Made by a program: the position numbers and the translations under genes. From Chthonomonadaceae bacterium (GTDB taxonomy: Bacteria > Armatimonadota > Chthonomonadetes > Chthonomonadales > Chthonomonadaceae), in NCBI GenBank assembly GCA_025352825.1, contig JANXSG010000063.1:1-62885 (forward strand): a DNA stretch of 62,885 nucleotides, read 5' to 3'. The stretch's first letter is position 1. Each line of letters starts with the position of its first letter. Positions 1-8,964 of the stretch are shown here, piece by piece. A model generated the notes under the pieces. It was not told the origin of the DNA. It did no database searches and saw nothing but the letters and a program-made list of their open reading frames with translations.

Positions 1-3
1 GCG

Positions 4-125
4 CTGGAATTGCAAAGCCCATCTCCGGTCGCTTAGGCTCCCTGCATGGGCTGATGTTTCGAACAGAATCCCCGCCCGCAGGGCGGTTGGCCGCAGGCCT
101 TCCAGACGGGTACTTTAGTGCCCAG
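4..125. repeat. left arm of inverted repeat flanking the SDR gene
   Basis: Bases 4-80 match the reverse complement of 962-1039 with only about six differences. A weaker match continues inward: a GGGTACTTTAGTGCCC-like block near 109-124 pairs with a similar block near 930-950. The arm ends just before the SDR stop codon. It may extend left of the window. Confidence 0.8.
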
Positions 126-130
126 TTTTT

Positions 131-889
131 CTAGCCTCGCATGTCGATGCCGCCGTCGACTGTCAGTGTAACTCCCGTAATGAAACTTGCGACGTCGCTT
201 AGCAGGAAACAGGTTGGGCCGGCAACCTCGTCTGGAAGACAGATATGCCCAAGTGGGAATGACTTTGCGACCTCTTCTCGCCCAGCGGCATCCAGACTGG
301 GGGCCGCCATATCCGTATCCGTCCAGGAGGGGGCGATACAGTTTACGCGTATTCCTGAGGGTGCCAATTCCATCGCCATGGAACGCATGAACATGATCTG
401 GCCGCCTTTGGAAGTGGCATAAGCCGAGTAGACCGAGGAGCCGCGCTGACCAGCCGTGGACGTATAGATAACGATACTTCCGCCTTTGCCGCCAGACCGC
501 ATACTCTTGACCCCGGCGCGAACACTTAGGAATGTCCCGCGCAGGTTGATATCGAGCGTGCGATCCCAGAACTCTGCAGACATCGTTTCGATTGGCTCCG
601 GTTCAAATATCCCGGCAGAGACCACCATCCCCTGAAGTTGTCCGAACTCCTTCTCGGCTTCTGAGACAGCCCGATCCATCTCGCCATCGACGGAGACATC
701 TGCTTTGATCGCGAATGCCTTTCCACCAGTCTGCTTGATGTCATCGACAACCCTATTTGCCGATGTTGAATCACTGAGATAGTTTATAGAGATAACCGCA
801 CCAGCCGCCGCCGCCATTTTTGCAGAAGCAGCACCGATTCCTCGTCCGCCCCCCGCGATAAAAATATGTCTTCCTGTTAGATCGATCAT
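131..889 (-). CDS. SDR family NAD(P)-dependent oxidoreductase
   Basis: This is a classical short-chain dehydrogenase/reductase of 252 residues, a normal length for the family. The nucleotide-binding motif AGGGRGIG is at about residues 12-19. The catalytic serine is about S144 in YTSTAG, and the YxxxK pair is Y157/K161 in YATSK. The usual NNAG stretch reads VSAG. The C-terminus ends with the common TVDGG signature. ATG at 889 is chosen because the upstream in-frame TTG (922) only adds residues ahead of the first beta strand; an AGGA lies about 12 bases before the ATG. Such enzymes reduce ketones or oxidise sugars and polyols; the substrate cannot be told. It lies alone between long inverted repeats, separated by 244 bp from the sugar genes upstream, so it may be a separately acquired cassette. 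Confidence 0.9.
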   Translation of the reverse strand: MIDLTGRHIFIAGGGRGIGAASAKMAAAAGAVISINYLSDSTSANRVVDDIKQTGGKAFAIKADVSVDGEMDRAVSEAEKEFGQLQGMVVSAGIFEPEPIETMSAEFWDRTLDINLRGTFLSVRAGVKSMRSGGKGGSIVIYTSTAGQRGSSVYSAYATSKGGQIMFMRSMAMELAPSGIRVNCIAPSWTDTDMAAPSLDAAGREEVAKSFPLGHICLPDEVAGPTCFLLSDVASFITGVTLTVDGGIDMRG

Positions 890-961
890 TTTGTAATATG
901 TCCTGTTTGTTAGTAATATCAACTCAAGTTACCAGGCACTGAAGTACCCGCCTACAACACC

Positions 962-1039
962 TGCGGGCGGGAATTCTGTTCTAAACATCAGCCCATGCAG
1001 GGAGCGTCTAGCGACTGGAGATGGGCTTTGCAATTCCAG
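962..1039. repeat. right arm of inverted repeat flanking the SDR gene
   Basis: Near-perfect reverse complement of bases 4-80. It contains CAGCCCATGCAGGGAG and starts with a short GC-rich TGCGGGCGGG run. It sits in the gap upstream of the SDR start codon. Confidence 0.85.
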
Positions 1040-1084
1040 ACCTGTACATTAGTGCAGGGCATCAGAAAATGTTACCAATCTTGC

Positions 1085-1129
1085 TCCCCCTCTCCCGAAG
1101 CTTCGGGAGAGAGGGTCGGGGGGTGAGGG
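1085..1129. repeat. CCCTCTCCC/GGGAGAGGG palindromic dispersed repeat
   Basis: A perfect 20-bp palindrome (TCTCCCGAAGCTTCGGGAGA, 1091-1110) is followed by GGTCGGGGGGTGAGGG. The same unit recurs near 54575 and 54692, and related units occur at several other gaps. It sits just past the stop codon of the TIM-barrel gene, where it could also act as a transcription terminator or mRNA-stabilising hairpin. Confidence 0.8.
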
Positions 1130-1133
1130 CGGG

Positions 1134-2018
1134 TTAGGTAGGATTCGGCACATACGCCCCGCCTCGGCACTGCTTCAAGTAGTTCAGACCGAAAACCTGG
1201 CCGGTCATCTCCAGTTCGTCCCGGTAGACGGGATCATGCCAGCCTTCGATGTCGATAGAGCCCTGGAAATTGTTCTGGCGCAGGATGGTGATGATATCCG
1301 TCCAGTTAGTGTCTCCGAAACCAGGAGTACGATGGTAGACATACTGTTGGCCGCCACGAATGCCCAACTCCTTCACTACGTCCCAGTTCACAGTGGCATC
1401 TTTCCCATGAACATGAAAGACTTTCGATACCCATTTTCGAAGCTGCGGAATGGGATCGATAAGAGAGTTCATTTGGTGACAGGGTTCCCATTCAAGCCCA
1501 AGTGCAGCGCTCGGCACCTCGTGGAACATCATCTCCCAGGCTCGCGGCGCGTGCGCAATATTCCACTTGGGCCGATTCCAGTCGCCTCCCATATCGCAGT
1601 TTTCAAACCCGATCCGCACTCCTTCACCCTCGGCCATATTCGCCAGATGTCCGAAAACTTCTTTAAATTTCGTCATGCTTTCCGGCACCGGTCGATCCTC
1701 CAGCGCGCCCGCAAACCCGCAGACCATGCTGCAGTTGAACAGCCGCGCACTTCGGATACAGGTCTCCCAGTCTTTTGCAGTCTGTTCATTCTGGAGCGGG
1801 TTGCCGAACATTCCCAGGCTGCTTATGATAGCCTTGCCATCGATAGCTGCTAGTACCGATTTGCCTGTCTGCGCCAGATCGATATCGCCGAGCTTCTCCC
1901 AAGCCGTAAGCTGAAATGACTCAAAGCCATGCGGAAGAATCTGTTTGATATAGTCTGCTCCGTTACCCAGGCCTGCCAGTGTCCCGATACGAATATCCTG
2001 ATGATTGATGCGACTCAT
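1134..2018 (-). CDS. sugar phosphate isomerase/epimerase (xylose isomerase-like TIM barrel)
   Basis: A 294-residue protein of the AP-endonuclease-2/xylose-isomerase-like TIM-barrel family. Candidate divalent-metal ligands are spaced along the barrel as in this family: the glutamate of GFENCDMGG, the region LGLEWEPCHQMN, the histidines of VFHVHGKD, and the glutamate of SIDIEGWHD. ATG at 2018 is preferred over the TTG at 2033 because AAAGGA stands 7 bases upstream of it. It lies 21 bp downstream of the GH116 gene on the same strand, so the two are probably co-transcribed, suggesting that it rearranges or epimerises a sugar released by that glycosidase. The exact substrate is unknown; proteins of this family are often annotated only as sugar phosphate isomerase/epimerase. 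Confidence 0.85.
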   Translation of the reverse strand: MSRINHQDIRIGTLAGLGNGADYIKQILPHGFESFQLTAWEKLGDIDLAQTGKSVLAAIDGKAIISSLGMFGNPLQNEQTAKDWETCIRSARLFNCSMVCGFAGALEDRPVPESMTKFKEVFGHLANMAEGEGVRIGFENCDMGGDWNRPKWNIAHAPRAWEMMFHEVPSAALGLEWEPCHQMNSLIDPIPQLRKWVSKVFHVHGKDATVNWDVVKELGIRGGQQYVYHRTPGFGDTNWTDIITILRQNNFQGSIDIEGWHDPVYRDELEMTGQVFGLNYLKQCRGGAYVPNPT

Positions 2019-2039
2019 TAAGTTTCCTTTCAAAAGCTG

Positions 2040-4358
2040 CTAAGCTGTTTTGGTTTTACTGTTTTCCCACGCATCTAGAAGAGCCCAACCGGCCATAGCG
2101 CGCGCATAGTAACTGCCGCACTCCGGTTCATTGAATGGATTTCGGTTGGCGCCTGTATGTCTATCGCGAGCAGTTTTCACCACTTTCACACCCTCTTCCT
2201 GAAAGCCGTAATCTAAGAGCAAGGCCGCAAACTGATACTCCAAACCTGTCATGCACTCACTCCAATACGGCAACGGATAGTCCGGCCGCTCGACCCCGTT
2301 AAACGTACAGATCAGGGTGCCGCCTTCATCTGCTGTAGCGTAGGTTCGCAGGTTGTTATAGTGATCTCGTAAACTGGGTCGATAGTTATTGTCGAAGATC
2401 GCTTTCAGTGTGGTTCGAATATGCCCCTCATCCAATAGATTTCCCAATGAGCATCGATTTGCCTTATACTGCCCTACCAGTTGATCTACCAGGCATCCCT
2501 GTTCGGTCTGGAAACGCGGGCGCTCCCGCTTATACTCTTCATCGAGAACTGTGAACTCCGCCACTTTGGGGCTTGGTTTTATATATTTCTGGATATAGTA
2601 TTTGCCGTTATAGAGATTGTTATCGACCCAGGCGCTTCCCTCTTTCCAGAGAGTTTCACACTCCCTTGCAAACCCAGCATCTCCCACCGCATCAGCCATA
2701 TGTGAGATAGAGTTGAGCGCAGCAAGATACCAGACCGTACACATCGGGTTCGGACCGAAGAACTCCACATCATAAGTATTGTGCTGGGCGCCTTCCATCA
2801 CACCATCTTTATCGGCATCCCATCCATTTGGAACCCATGCAAACTTTATCATCGATTTTACAGTGGGATATACCCGCTCCAGCCAGGCAAGGCCGACGTC
2901 TTCTTTCCCTGGAGCGGGATGATTATGAAGGTCTTGCAAATACTGTTCATAGACACGCACAATCAGCCCCATCTGGCCATCTGCTGCTGCTCCGTGCCAG
3001 GTAGCTTTATTGAGAGGAAGCGTGAGCCGGAATTTCTGTGCCCCAGCAGGTGTAGTTCCATGATCGATATGGCTGTTGAGCATACTGCGATGCAAATCTG
3101 GAAATAGATTTACAGTTGACTCTTCATAGTTCCATACGTGCGTACACGAACCGTGGCAGCATCCTGAGTTGGAGTTGCATCCTTCGAATCCATAGAATAC
3201 GCCGTCGGACAATCGAAAGCTAGTATGTGTACGCAGTCCGGTAAGATTATAAATCGCGGCCTCTTTAAGCGACTGTGGAGCGTCACCTTCAACCACACTT
3301 CGGACAAATTCGGCTGTCTGGCCATATAATTGTTCAAGTCGAGGAATTATCTGTTCGGCAGCCTGAGTTGAGTTTGTGAATTGTGTGGCGTAGTAGTTAG
3401 TATAAAGTCCTTGTGAACTATCTCCCGCGAACTGCCAGCTATTCTCAGCAATATATCGATATGGAAAATGCCAGGTCACCAGGAACTGGAACTTCCGTTC
3501 TTCGGCAGGCTGCAAATACCCCATGGCGGTAATCGAACTATCCCACGTACGATCCGTGCTTGGCGGACATGCTTTATCAGGCTCATCGTCCGGAATATAT
3601 CCCTTCTCTAAAAGCTCATCGATGATTCCCAGCGCCTCGCCGCCCCAGGGAAGATGTCGAAACGGCCACCGCCGCGCAATACGAACGTCATCTGCGTCAG
3701 AGAGAATTGTCATAGTTCCATTCTGAGGCGTCTTATCCGAACGATTTTTAGAGAACTGTATCCCTTTCCATGCACCCGCCGACGCCTTCTCGGTGATGTT
3801 ATCTTTCAAGTCTGAAACTATGCCATCCGTCCCAATGAAATTCGTGAGGAGCATGGTAACCGATGCTTCGAGGGGTTGATCCGTAAGATTCTTGATTGTA
3901 ACTGATAGAAGCCCCATCGGCAGGGAAGAGTCATCGGTGGCATGTGGAATGAGCGGATTGAAACCCTCTATCTGGACAGAGACCGGTGTATCATCATCAG
4001 ATAAGAGGCACCTGCCATACGGATAAGCGGCCTCAAAGGAAACATTTCTGAACCTTGGTACGCCAGCAAGAATGGTTGGCGAACCGGAGTCGTCTCCAAG
4101 TAAACGGTCTATACTTCCCTCTAATACTCGCAGCAGGACACGATCTTTACCATTTTCGATTGATTTTGTGCGAAGTGCTAGGTTGGCGTATCTTGGCCGC
4201 CAATGGCGGTGAGGGCGGCTCATAAGCTGCCAGTCTATTAGTTCACCTATGCCACTTAGAGCAAAAAAGCCGGTACCGATACCACCTACGGGCATGGCAA
4301 TCTCTTTCAAATGGTTGGAATCATAGTGGGATAAAACCGGCCAAGTCGTGCTGCTCAT
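2040..4358 (-). CDS. GH116 family beta-glucosidase / glucosylceramidase-like glycosidase
   Basis: A 772-residue protein with the two-domain architecture of family GH116 (GBA2-like): an N-terminal beta-sandwich (about 1-330) and a C-terminal (alpha/alpha)6 catalytic domain. The probable nucleophile is E412 in HVWNYEE and the probable acid/base is D530 in HNTYDVEFFGPN, which matches the TYD motif of human GBA2 and bacterial members (family knowledge). No signal peptide is visible: the N-terminus begins MSSTTWPVLSHYDS, so the enzyme is probably cytoplasmic, acting on imported glycosides or on glucosides and xylosides of internal glycolipids. The ATG is preceded by AGGAG at 6 bases. It is the first gene of a two-gene unit with the sugar isomerase-like gene. 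Confidence 0.88.
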   Translation of the reverse strand: MSSTTWPVLSHYDSNHLKEIAMPVGGIGTGFFALSGIGELIDWQLMSRPHRHWRPRYANLALRTKSIENGKDRVLLRVLEGSIDRLLGDDSGSPTILAGVPRFRNVSFEAAYPYGRCLLSDDDTPVSVQIEGFNPLIPHATDDSSLPMGLLSVTIKNLTDQPLEASVTMLLTNFIGTDGIVSDLKDNITEKASAGAWKGIQFSKNRSDKTPQNGTMTILSDADDVRIARRWPFRHLPWGGEALGIIDELLEKGYIPDDEPDKACPPSTDRTWDSSITAMGYLQPAEERKFQFLVTWHFPYRYIAENSWQFAGDSSQGLYTNYYATQFTNSTQAAEQIIPRLEQLYGQTAEFVRSVVEGDAPQSLKEAAIYNLTGLRTHTSFRLSDGVFYGFEGCNSNSGCCHGSCTHVWNYEESTVNLFPDLHRSMLNSHIDHGTTPAGAQKFRLTLPLNKATWHGAAADGQMGLIVRVYEQYLQDLHNHPAPGKEDVGLAWLERVYPTVKSMIKFAWVPNGWDADKDGVMEGAQHNTYDVEFFGPNPMCTVWYLAALNSISHMADAVGDAGFARECETLWKEGSAWVDNNLYNGKYYIQKYIKPSPKVAEFTVLDEEYKRERPRFQTEQGCLVDQLVGQYKANRCSLGNLLDEGHIRTTLKAIFDNNYRPSLRDHYNNLRTYATADEGGTLICTFNGVERPDYPLPYWSECMTGLEYQFAALLLDYGFQEEGVKVVKTARDRHTGANRNPFNEPECGSYYARAMAGWALLDAWENSKTKTA

Positions 4359-4401
4359 AAAGTACTCCTGTGTAAGATATATATTAATTAGGCTCCAGAG
4401 A

Positions 4402-4423
4402 GAACTGTTCTCAATGACAGTTC
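4402..4423 (-). terminator. weak hairpin after the phosphatase gene
   Basis: GAACTGT and ACAGTTC form a 7-bp stem around an 8-base loop immediately downstream of the LMW phosphatase stop codon (read on the minus strand). No clear T run follows, so termination is only possible, not shown. Confidence 0.3.
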
Positions 4424-4428
4424 AGACA

Positions 4429-4890
4429 TCAGAGTTGATGCTCATGTCGAATGGCTGCCAGCAGTCCTTCTGAGCCTTGAGAAACCAGTCCGAATACTCC
4501 TTCAAAACCTCCGGTGTAATATGGATCAGGAACTTCGATAACATCGGATTCCACTGCAAACTCCATCATGCGACGAACTATTGCTTTTCCTTTGGTTGTG
4601 GAAGCAACATCATCGTAGTTAGCTTCGTCCATCGTAAGTATATAGTCAAAATATTCAAAGTCGGAATCTGTGATCTGGCGGGCTAAATGCTGATACTCTA
4701 TTCCATACTTGTTTAGAATAGCGCGGGTGCGTGTGTGAGGGGGCTCCGCAGAATGCCAGGCTCCCGTTCCAGCAGAATCCGTTTCAATATGTTCCTCTAA
4801 ACCAGCTGTTTTCACAATGTGTAGAAATACTGCTTCTGCCATAGGTGATCTGCAGATATTTCCCAAACATACGAATAATACACGTATCAT
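4429..4890 (-). CDS. low molecular weight protein-tyrosine phosphatase
   Basis: A 153-residue protein of the usual LMW-PTP length. The phosphate-binding loop CLGNICRS (C8, R14) opens the protein directly after the first beta strand, and the general acid D122 is in the DPYYTGG loop. These are the hallmarks of cysteine-dependent phosphotyrosine phosphatases, which in bacteria often dephosphorylate tyrosine kinases that control polysaccharide export. There is no adjacent BY-kinase, so the partner is unknown; the Ser/Thr kinase at 5138 is divergently oriented 247 bp away. ATG at 4890 is the only sensible start because the catalytic loop begins at residue 8. Confidence 0.93.
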   Translation of the reverse strand: MIRVLFVCLGNICRSPMAEAVFLHIVKTAGLEEHIETDSAGTGAWHSAEPPHTRTRAILNKYGIEYQHLARQITDSDFEYFDYILTMDEANYDDVASTTKGKAIVRRMMEFAVESDVIEVPDPYYTGGFEGVFGLVSQGSEGLLAAIRHEHQL

Positions 4891-5137
4891 AAAAGACTTG
4901 AACTAGCAAAATGGATGCATATAAATACGATATCGCATCCCCCAATACCTGCAAGTATTACTGATAGAAGTGCATCGAATCAATAATCCCATCTTTTCAT
5001 ACTGCAAGGGAACAGAAGAATTTCCAAAAACTAAAGAGGGAACAAGGGCAAAAACACAGAATTGGTGAGGACTAATGTTAATCTGCCGTACAATATAGTA
5101 TGCCTAGCTTTTTTGATCGCCATAGTGGAATTTCTGA

Positions 5138-6964
5138 TTGAACAATTTACTGCGTGGAAAATATCAAATTGTACGAGAAATTGCCCGGAGCAACGACATT
5201 GTATTCGAAGCTCTGGATGTCTCTCTTGGGCGTAAAATTGCGCTTAAAGAGCTTAATATTGCCCCGAGTATGACTGGTCAGGCACGTCGTGAGCGCATCG
5301 AACGATTCAATCGTGAAGCTCGGGCAGCCGGAAGACTGAGTCACCCCAATATTGTCTCCATCACCGATTTCGGTGAGGAAAACGGGCGTCATTTCATCGC
5401 GATGGAGTATCTGGATGGGCAAAACCTCCGTGATAGAATGACCGGCGGTGGCGCTGTCCCTCTTAAAGAAGCCATTGAAATTACATGTCAGGTGCTAGAT
5501 GCCCTCGCGTATGCCCACACGAAAAATGTCATCCACAGGGACATAAAACCAGATAACATTCAGATTCTTCCCGGAGGCAGTATCAAGATCACAGATTTTG
5601 GTATCGCCCGTCTCACAGAAGAGCCTGCACTCACCAGCAACGGACAGGTATTCGGCACACCTAGCTATATGTCGCCGGAGCAGATTGAAGGGCGGAATAT
5701 CGACTTTCGTTCGGATATTTTCTCGATGGGAATTGTTCTTTACGAGATGCTTACTGGACAAAAGCCTTTCCAAGGGGATAGCGTTATAAGTATCACTTAT
5801 GCTGTCGTGAATGCAGATCCTCCTGCCATGCCTGGTGTCCCGACAGGCATTGAACAGGTGATACGGCGAGCACTGGCTAAAAACCCTGCTCACAGGCAAA
5901 CCAATGCAGAGCAAATGAAGCAGGACCTACGCAATGCCGAACAGACACCTGCTCTCTTCTTTGCGGCGAACAGTCCTCAACAGGGCGGGTACACGCCTGC
6001 TAGAAGTTCTGCTCCTTCAATTCCAGGTTATGCAGGCTACGGAGGATACACGCCGCCTGTCACTCCGCCGATGCCTGCAGCGAATCCAGGGCTTCCCTGG
6101 ACATTCAACGGTTCGAGCGCAGCGTCACCGCAGATTCAGCCACAAATATCTACACAACAATCTATGCCGTCTGCTCAACAAGGTCTACAGGCAGCTCCAT
6201 TACTTCCTGTAAAGCCTGTTGAACCTCTGTTTGTGCTTTCACCCGGTGGCCGAACATTTCTGCTCTCAATTATTGCTGCGGCTCTTCTTGGAGGTGGAAT
6301 TGCGGGAGGAATAGTAGTTTTCATGCATAGCTACGACCAGTTCAAGGTGAACGCCGGATCGCAGCAGATTATCGGGCTGATAAATCAGGGAGTGGCAGCC
6401 TACAATGCCCGAAATTATAAAGAGGCAACCGGACTTTTTGAGAAGGCGAAAACATCGAATCCTTCTGCATCGGAACTGAGTAAGATTAATTTCAACCTTT
6501 CTGCCTCACTTATGCAGCAAGCGCGTGAGGCAGAATCAAGCGGCAGCCTCAGCAAAGCGAAGTCACTGTACGATAAGTTAATTTTACTGACCCCTGAGAG
6601 TAAATCAGCCCATATCGGACTATCCAATGTACTGTTAAAGCTTGGTCAGAGCGACGCCGCCGCACGGGAACGCAATGCCGCAGATGCGAGCCTGGATGAG
6701 AACGCTGCTCCACCCACCCTGCAGCCAAACACATCTTCAATATCAGACAACTCAAATCCCGGGCCATCTTTAGAGGATCGCAAACAAGAAGCAAGCCAGA
6801 TAATTAATGATGGCCAGGCACTATGGAAACAGGGAGAGAAAGAGGCTGCAAAAGATAAGTGGCGAAAAGTAATCGAGTTAGCCCCAGGTACTCCCGAACG
6901 TGATATCGCGAAGAATTTGTTAGACCAGTCGGAAACTAATTCCGGCTCCTCAGACCAACAATAG
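5138..6964 (+). CDS. membrane-anchored Ser/Thr protein kinase with TPR-like C-terminal region
   Basis: A 608-residue Hanks-type kinase. The domain at about 9-270 has the ATP-binding lysine K37 (ALKEL), the catalytic loop HRDIKPDN (H133, D135, N140), the DFG motif (D153) and the SPEQ activation-segment end. The glycine-rich loop is degenerate: the segment after strand 1 reads EIARSNDIVFEA, without the GxGxxG glycines. A Pro/Gln-rich linker (about 275-365) leads to one transmembrane segment (about 372-394). The outer part (about 395-608) carries helical TPR-like repeats (NARNYKEATGLFEKA, WKQGEKEAAKDKWRK). The start is TTG at 5138, since no in-frame ATG precedes the kinase fold. It ends 10 bp from the convergent histidine kinase gene. 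Target proteins are unknown. Confidence 0.9.
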   Translation: MNNLLRGKYQIVREIARSNDIVFEALDVSLGRKIALKELNIAPSMTGQARRERIERFNREARAAGRLSHPNIVSITDFGEENGRHFIAMEYLDGQNLRDRMTGGGAVPLKEAIEITCQVLDALAYAHTKNVIHRDIKPDNIQILPGGSIKITDFGIARLTEEPALTSNGQVFGTPSYMSPEQIEGRNIDFRSDIFSMGIVLYEMLTGQKPFQGDSVISITYAVVNADPPAMPGVPTGIEQVIRRALAKNPAHRQTNAEQMKQDLRNAEQTPALFFAANSPQQGGYTPARSSAPSIPGYAGYGGYTPPVTPPMPAANPGLPWTFNGSSAASPQIQPQISTQQSMPSAQQGLQAAPLLPVKPVEPLFVLSPGGRTFLLSIIAAALLGGGIAGGIVVFMHSYDQFKVNAGSQQIIGLINQGVAAYNARNYKEATGLFEKAKTSNPSASELSKINFNLSASLMQQAREAESSGSLSKAKSLYDKLILLTPESKSAHIGLSNVLLKLGQSDAAARERNAADASLDENAAPPTLQPNTSSISDNSNPGPSLEDRKQEASQIINDGQALWKQGEKEAAKDKWRKVIELAPGTPERDIAKNLLDQSETNSGSSDQQ

Positions 6965-6974
6965 ATCCAATAGT

Positions 6975-8270
6975 TCATTTTACGAACTTTACCATGCAAA
7001 CGATTTTATTTTCATGCTGTTCCAAACTTATACCCCAGTTGTTAGCCGAAGCTATTGCTCTGCAAATTGCAAGCCCCAGGCCATTCCCTCCTGTCTCTGA
7101 ATTCCGTGATTCGTCTGGCCGATAGAACGCCTCAAAAAGCTGCACTGTGTCGAGATATATATTTTCCGAAATAGTATTGGATATTGTGAATTGTGAAGAT
7201 TGCAGATTAATCCACACTACCCCATTCTCTGGAGTGTATTTCACCGCATTTTCGACTAAATTCCCAATGAACATATCAGCGTGACTGTGTACCGTCGTGA
7301 TTTCCGTATTTTCCAACTCCATGTGCAGAAGCAGATTTCGATTCGCAATTATGTTTTCATAATGGCGGATGACATGTTGACAAATATCACTTATTTCCAC
7401 AATCTCTTTCTGTGAGGAAGCCTCCTGGAACTCTAAGCGATTCAAAATCAGCAGATCACGAACAAGGGTAACAAGGCGCTGAGTCTGAATGCTTGCCTCG
7501 CGTATAGTTTCGGATTTCTCTTCGAATGTGCGTGGTTTGCTCGCAGAGAGCTCCAGGTGCCCAGATAGCGCCTGAAGCGGATTTCTTAGTTCATGAGAAG
7601 CGGCGGAGTAGAACCTGGCTTTTGCTTCGGTAGTTTGCGCCAGGCGCGAAAGTAGACTGTTAAGTGTTGCAACTAGTTCTACAATTTCAGAATCTTGTGA
7701 AGGGGGTGAGAGGGAAATTCGCAGTTTGTCCGCAGCAGCAGTTTGTGCCTGTATGCTTAGCCGACTTAAAGGTGAGAGAGTTCGGCCAACCAGTATCCAT
7801 GCTCCCAAGGCAGTCAGCACGATAACAGCCAAACCAAATGTCGTAAACACTATAGACTGATGATCAAGAATATTTTGCGTCTTATCCCAAGGCAATCCTA
7901 TGACCACTCTATTCAACCCGAAGGGAACTGTTTGAATACGCCAGAATCTAGAGTTTGGATTTGGCCAGTTCGGCACACGTTTCTGAGATTTCGCAACTAT
8001 TGTACCGGAAGGATCTACGAGTGTTAAAACCAGTCCATCCCCTAATAGATCCCTCTCTTCTTCCAAAAGTGCAGCAAAATCTTCTATATGTTCATTTCCA
8101 CTAATTTCGGTATTGATTCGCTTGGCAGCAGCGCTGAGGAAATTTTTGGCATTCGATTCTGCATCGTAATTTGCATAGAGAATAATACTTCCGCACGCAC
8201 AAACCATCACAAATGCAGTCACGGTAGAAAACTGCAATGTCATTCGGGCACGCATTGAGTTAAGTATCAT
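6975..8270 (-). CDS. two-component sensor histidine kinase
   Basis: A 431-residue membrane sensor. TM1 is near residues 13-32, followed by a periplasmic domain of about 105 residues, TM2 (FGLAVIVLTALGAWIL), a HAMP-like linker, HisKA with H226 in SHELRNP, and HATPase_c. The N box (NLVENAVKYTP) and the GGNGLGLAI box are intact. The G1 box is unusual: the position where D-x-G-x-G is expected reads ISNTISENIYLD, a glycine-free variant. The gene overlaps the upstream response regulator gene by 11 bp, so the pair is translationally coupled. With the PepSY protein encoded first, this looks like an envelope-sensing three-gene operon. Confidence 0.92.
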   Translation of the reverse strand: MILNSMRARMTLQFSTVTAFVMVCACGSIILYANYDAESNAKNFLSAAAKRINTEISGNEHIEDFAALLEEERDLLGDGLVLTLVDPSGTIVAKSQKRVPNWPNPNSRFWRIQTVPFGLNRVVIGLPWDKTQNILDHQSIVFTTFGLAVIVLTALGAWILVGRTLSPLSRLSIQAQTAAADKLRISLSPPSQDSEIVELVATLNSLLSRLAQTTEAKARFYSAASHELRNPLQALSGHLELSASKPRTFEEKSETIREASIQTQRLVTLVRDLLILNRLEFQEASSQKEIVEISDICQHVIRHYENIIANRNLLLHMELENTEITTVHSHADMFIGNLVENAVKYTPENGVVWINLQSSQFTISNTISENIYLDTVQLFEAFYRPDESRNSETGGNGLGLAICRAIASANNWGISLEQHENKIVCMVKFVK

Positions 8271-8937
8271 TTCCGTCGTCCATGCGGAATCCCACCCCCC
8301 GCACTGTGTGAATCAACAACGGCGAGCGGCCTTTATCAATTTTCGTTCTTAAATAACTTATGTACACATCGAGTACATTATCTTCACCGCCAAAATCGTA
8401 TTCCCAAACATGATCTAAAATCATAGATCTGGTGACTACTCTGCCAACATTTTTCATCAAATATTCGAGAAGATTGAACTCAGTGGCGGAAAGCAGAATG
8501 TTTTTCCCGCCTCGGGCAGCCTTACGCGAACCTAGATCAAGCGTAAGATCTGCTATCCGCAATACTGTAGCCGAAGCTCCTCCACGCCTGAGCAGTGCAC
8601 GCATCCGTGCCAGAAGCTCGCCCATTTGGAACGGCTTGACAATGTAGTCATCAGCTCCACTGTCCAGTCCGTTAATTTTATCTTCAAGCGTGTCTTTCGC
8701 CGTGATAAAGAGTATTGGAGTTTCAATTGCAGCGGCTCGAAGCCGACGGCAAACCATGAATCCATCGAGGCCGGGAAGCATCACATCCATCAGAATGAGA
8801 TCAAAATCGATCAGCCGGCCAAGATCGAACGCGCTGAGTCCATCGCGTGTTATCTGTGCGGTATACCCCGCTTCCTGCAGGGCCTGCTTGATAACACGGG
8901 CTACGCTCTCATCATCTTCAACAATTAATACTTTCAT
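8260..8937 (-). CDS. OmpR/PhoB-family response regulator
   Basis: A 225-residue regulator. The receiver domain has the acidic pair E7/D8/D9, the phospho-acceptor D51 (LILMDVMLPGLDG), a conserved threonine and the lysine of FITAKD. The C-terminal winged helix ends in the typical YISYLRTKID...IHTVRGVGFRM pattern of the OmpR group. It is the middle gene of a PepSY/regulator/kinase operon: 27 bp after the PepSY gene, overlapping the kinase gene. It presumably binds DNA upstream of this operon, within 9397-9709, but no obvious direct repeat could be assigned by eye. Confidence 0.95.
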   Translation of the reverse strand: MKVLIVEDDESVARVIKQALQEAGYTAQITRDGLSAFDLGRLIDFDLILMDVMLPGLDGFMVCRRLRAAAIETPILFITAKDTLEDKINGLDSGADDYIVKPFQMGELLARMRALLRRGGASATVLRIADLTLDLGSRKAARGGKNILLSATEFNLLEYLMKNVGRVVTRSMILDHVWEYDFGGEDNVLDVYISYLRTKIDKGRSPLLIHTVRGVGFRMDDGNDT

Positions 8938-8964
8938 CGATACACAAGCTTTCCCATTCGACCG

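Noticed and set aside
1236-1853. Plus-strand frame inside the sugar isomerase-like gene
   Set aside because: No ribosome site or recognisable motif; the minus-strand frame has a full TIM-barrel pattern.
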